From positions 2,055,501-2,119,500 of the forward strand of contig CANLAD010000001.1 in NCBI GenBank assembly GCA_947488755.1: a DNA stretch of 64,000 bases, written 5' to 3'. Made by a program: the position numbers and the translations under genes. Shown here piece by piece: positions 61,888 to 64,000 of this stretch. Position 1 is the stretch's first letter. Each line of letters opens with the position of its first letter. Source of the DNA: an uncultured Erythrobacter sp. GTDB lineage: Bacteria > Pseudomonadota > Alphaproteobacteria > Sphingomonadales > Sphingomonadaceae. The notes beneath the pieces are model-generated. The model searched no databases. It saw only the letters and a list, made by a program, of their open reading frames with translations, and was not told the DNA's origin.

Positions 61888-64000
61888 GACTTCAGCGCCA
61901 ACAAGTACTCGGGAAAGCGTATCGCAAGGTGTCGAACGTCAACGAAGCGGATGTCGGATTCGGTACCATGTGCCGCGCGGAAGCTGTCCTGTGCTTCTAG
62001 CTGGACCGGCTGGACCAATCCGAGCGCGGAATGCCAAAGCGGGTGGCCGAGCACCAATGCCCGCGCGTCCTTGTGAATGACCGTCAAGCCAGCGTGCTGC
62101 TCGACGCCGACTTCCAGCCGGGACTTGGCGCAGAACGCCGCGAAGGCACTGGCAATACGTACCTCTGCGCCGTCAATCCAACGTCCAGTGCCCAGTGGCA
62201 GTCCAAGCGTTAGCTCGGCAAGGTCAAGGGCGAGCCTCCAGTCGAGTAGCCCGTGCGAAAAGCGGTTGGAGTAGCTGCGAAGGCAATCAGGGCAAGAACG
62301 GTCGCAGTTCTCGGCATGGATGGGACGCGTCCATTGCTCGCTTGTATCAGCGTAGAAGCGCGAAAGTGCACGGCTGAAGTTTGCTGGATCGGAAGCCCAG
62401 CGCGCGTAACCCGCGCCGTTTTCCAGTGCGTCGGCGAGGAAAACTTGCTCGGTCTTGCCCTTGTCCGTGATCGCGATCGGTTGCCTGCCTACCCGGAACT
62501 CGTCCGGCGAGATATCGAGCTCCGTGGCGATCGCTAACTTCGCGAACTCCGCGAACGAGGCTAGCGCAGGCGTGGTCGACGGCATTCCCGACTCCAGCAG
62601 CCCGTGGTTACCCACGCCCTGTGCATTGTCGAAGTAGAAACTCAGGACATCGGTGGTGAAGATCGCCCCGATTGCCCCGTATGGATCTTCCGAGATCGGG
62701 TTGCCTGGAAGGTCTCCAGGGATCCGGTCGTCGCGGTACAGCGCAGTGTCGTTCACCACGACCATGTTCGGTTCCTTGGCATGAAACTCGAAAAGGTGGT
62801 TGTCGTTGTCGTTCACGACGGTGACCGGGCCAGTCCCGATCGCCATATCGAGGGGACCGCAGCCACGGTCCCCGTAAACCTGGTCAAAGGCCATGACAGG
62901 AGGGGGAAGTGCCGGACCGCGGCTGCGCTGGCCGTCGTAGTCCAACGCACGCCAGTGCGCCATGAAGCCCTTCGGCTGGTAAAGCTTGAAGTCCCTCGAC
63001 GGGTTTCCGCAAACCTTGCAGGTTTCTGCCGATCCGTGCGTGATCGCGCCACACTCGTCATCGACGCAGCGAGAGTATGGAAGCGGGGCCCCGAGCGGAT
63101 CTTCCTCGTTCCTGACGCCTTGCGGGGAATCGTACTTCGATACGAAACCACACGCGACGTGCAGTTGCTTGTCCTTGGGCACTTCCGAGCCCGGTGAAAA
63201 GGCCCAGACCGCGTGGTCGAGCGGACGGTCGCTTAGGGCTACCTTCTCGACCTTCGTTGCCTTCTTGTCCGAGTAAAGCGTTCGTACCTGTGTCGGGAAG
63301 CCGAACATGGGCAGCAACCCGGCAACCGCGAGGCGATGGCTAAGCTCGCGCTGGATGAACCGGGAATCTTGAACCACCTCGTCAATCTTCGTGACGAGGT
63401 GCTCCTTCAGATGCGCGGCAATTTCTGTCTTCGTGTCGGGACTAAGCGGAGCGAAGGCGCTGAGCCTCGAGACAACCGCGTCGACGTCCGGCGCACGCGC
63501 CAGCCAGTCTGCGATGGCTTCTCGGTAGGTGGGCCATTCCTCCACGCGACCGAAGGCGCCGTGGAGGCTCTCGGGATTACGCTCCGGGCCATCCTCGATA
63601 GAACGAAAGGCCCGGCGCAAGAGCTCGGCCGTTGCCACGCGAGACAAGATCTCGCCTCGTGACAAGTCGAGCTCAGGCTGCGGGGGTACGTCCCCGGTCA
63701 TGCGCTCGGGATGGTTGAAGTAGTAGTCGTCGTGGGCCGCGCCCCTTGAAATCGTCAACGCGTAGGAGAAGGGTTGGCCAGCACGGCCCGCACGACCAAC
63801 CCGCTGCTGGTAGTTGAAGCGTTGCGGCGGCATGTTGGCCATCATCACGAGCTTCAGTGACCCGATGTCGACACCGACTTCCATGGTCGTCGTAACCGAG
63901 AGCACGTCGATCCCGTGCGTAACCGGGTGTTCGTGACCGATGTATGCTTGGCCCTTGAATAGGCGCTGTCGCTCGCGCTGCTTTTCCAAGGGCTTGGTTT
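61884..64000 (-). CDS. Large DEAD/DEAH helicase with DUF1998 domain (5' end beyond window)
   Basis: 705 codons are visible and the frame is open at the right edge, so the N-terminal ATPase lobe lies outside. The visible part begins in the second RecA lobe: [20 protein letters not shown] (motif V) and [11 protein letters not shown] (motif VI). A long accessory region has Cys pairs (CVDDEC, CKVCG). A DUF1998-type C-terminus carries [20 protein letters not shown]. This layout occurs in MrfA-type repair helicases and in DruE/Drm-type defence helicases. The four-base coupling to the nuclease-helicase gene suggests one functional unit. Confidence 0.85.
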   Translation of the reverse strand, partial: TKPLEKQRERQRLFKGQAYIGHEHPVTHGIDVLSVTTTMEVGVDIGSLKLVMMANMPPQRFNYQQRVGRAGRAGQPFSYALTISRGAAHDDYYFNHPERMTGDVPPQPELDLSRGEILSRVATAELLRRAFRSIEDGPERNPESLHGAFGRVEEWPTYREAIADWLARAPDVDAVVSRLSAFAPLSPDTKTEIAAHLKEHLVTKIDEVVQDSRFIQRELSHRLAVAGLLPMFGFPTQVRTLYSDKKATKVEKVALSDRPLDHAVWAFSPGSEVPKDKQLHVACGFVSKYDSPQGVRNEEDPLGAPLPYSRCVDDECGAITHGSAETCKVCGNPSRDFKLYQPKGFMAHWRALDYDGQRSRGPALPPPVMAFDQVYGDRGCGPLDMAIGTGPVTVVNDNDNHLFEFHAKEPNMVVVNDTALYRDDRIPGDLPGNPISEDPYGAIGAIFTTDVLSFYFDNAQGVGNHGLLESGMPSTTPALASFAEFAKLAIATELDISPDEFRVGRQPIAITDKGKTEQVFLADALENGAGYARWASDPANFSRALSRFYADTSEQWTRPIHAENCDRSCPDCLRSYSNRFSHGLLDWRLALDLAELTLGLPLGTGRWIDGAEVRIASAFAAFCAKSRLEVGVEQHAGLTVIHKDARALVLGHPLWHSALGLVQPVQLEAQDSFRAAHGTESDIRFVDVRHLAIRFPEYLLALKS

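Noticed and set aside
1..64000. CRISPR arrays, rRNA and tRNA genes, integrase att repeats
   Set aside because: Looked for by eye on both strands; no regular direct-repeat array, no recognisable rRNA/tRNA sequence and no paired att-like repeats were found.

Overview
The window looks like chromosome plus integrated conjugative DNA of an alphaproteobacterium of the order Sphingomonadales (Erythrobacter/Novosphingobium-like). This is inferred from the GC-rich sequence, the large TonB-dependent receptors, the CoA-dependent catabolic operon built from P450, Baeyer-Villiger monooxygenase and acyl-CoA dehydrogenases, and the F-type conjugation operon. No rRNA, tRNA or CRISPR array was seen, so the taxonomy rests on protein style alone.

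1-5 kb: a lasso-peptide-type macrocyclase homologue (asparagine synthetase fold without the amidase cysteine, cut by the left edge) is divergent from a lasso-type B2 leader-peptidase homologue. They are followed by a small secreted Ala/Asp-rich protein, an O-antigen ligase/polymerase-like membrane protein and a TPR-like protein. No convincing lasso precursor is visible. 5-11 kb: an orphan MlaD/MCE protein, a MarR gene that appears deletion-fused to the start of an ABC1/UbiB gene, and a tripartite EmrA-EmrB-NodT efflux operon.

11.7-33.1 kb: a catabolic region bracketed by two TonB-dependent receptors. On the minus strand an operon runs nitronate monooxygenase, COQ4-like protein, thiolase, DUF35 OB-fold protein, two acyl-CoA dehydrogenases, acyl-CoA synthetase, Baeyer-Villiger monooxygenase, alpha/beta hydrolase. 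Divergent from it lie a FadR-type regulator and a plus-strand set of P450, [2Fe-2S] ferredoxin and two more acyl-CoA dehydrogenases. Together they suggest uptake and oxidation of a hydrophobic alicyclic, steroid-like or terpenoid-like compound. The P450/ferredoxin would oxidise it, the synthetase would add CoA, paired dehydrogenases would desaturate it, the thiolase/DUF35 pair would cleave C-C bonds, and the BVMO plus hydrolase would open a ring or cleave a ketone. The substrate is unknown.

33.2-40.6 kb: a scarred accessory zone. It holds a mosaic of IS3-family remnants, a thioesterase/hydrolase operon divergent from a doubly frameshifted MarR gene across a perfect 16-bp palindrome, and an intact MarR-UbiB pair. 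It also holds a complete IS3-family element that cuts off a NUDIX-like gene, a gene with an in-frame stop and a frameshifted GIY-YIG-like gene.

40.8-59.6 kb: an F-type type IV secretion (mating-pair formation) operon, traA-L-E-K-B-dsbC-V-C-orf-trbI-traF(S26)-W-U-trbC-N-F-H-G, headed by divergent AlpA/Xre-like regulators. Most genes overlap by 1-4 bases. Relaxase and coupling-protein genes are not in the window. 59.6-64 kb, opposite strand: a small membrane protein, a nuclease-SF1 helicase and a large DUF1998 helicase (cut by the right edge). The two helicases overlap by four bases and look like cargo defence genes related to, but not identifiable as, Druantia/DISARM/MrfA-type systems.
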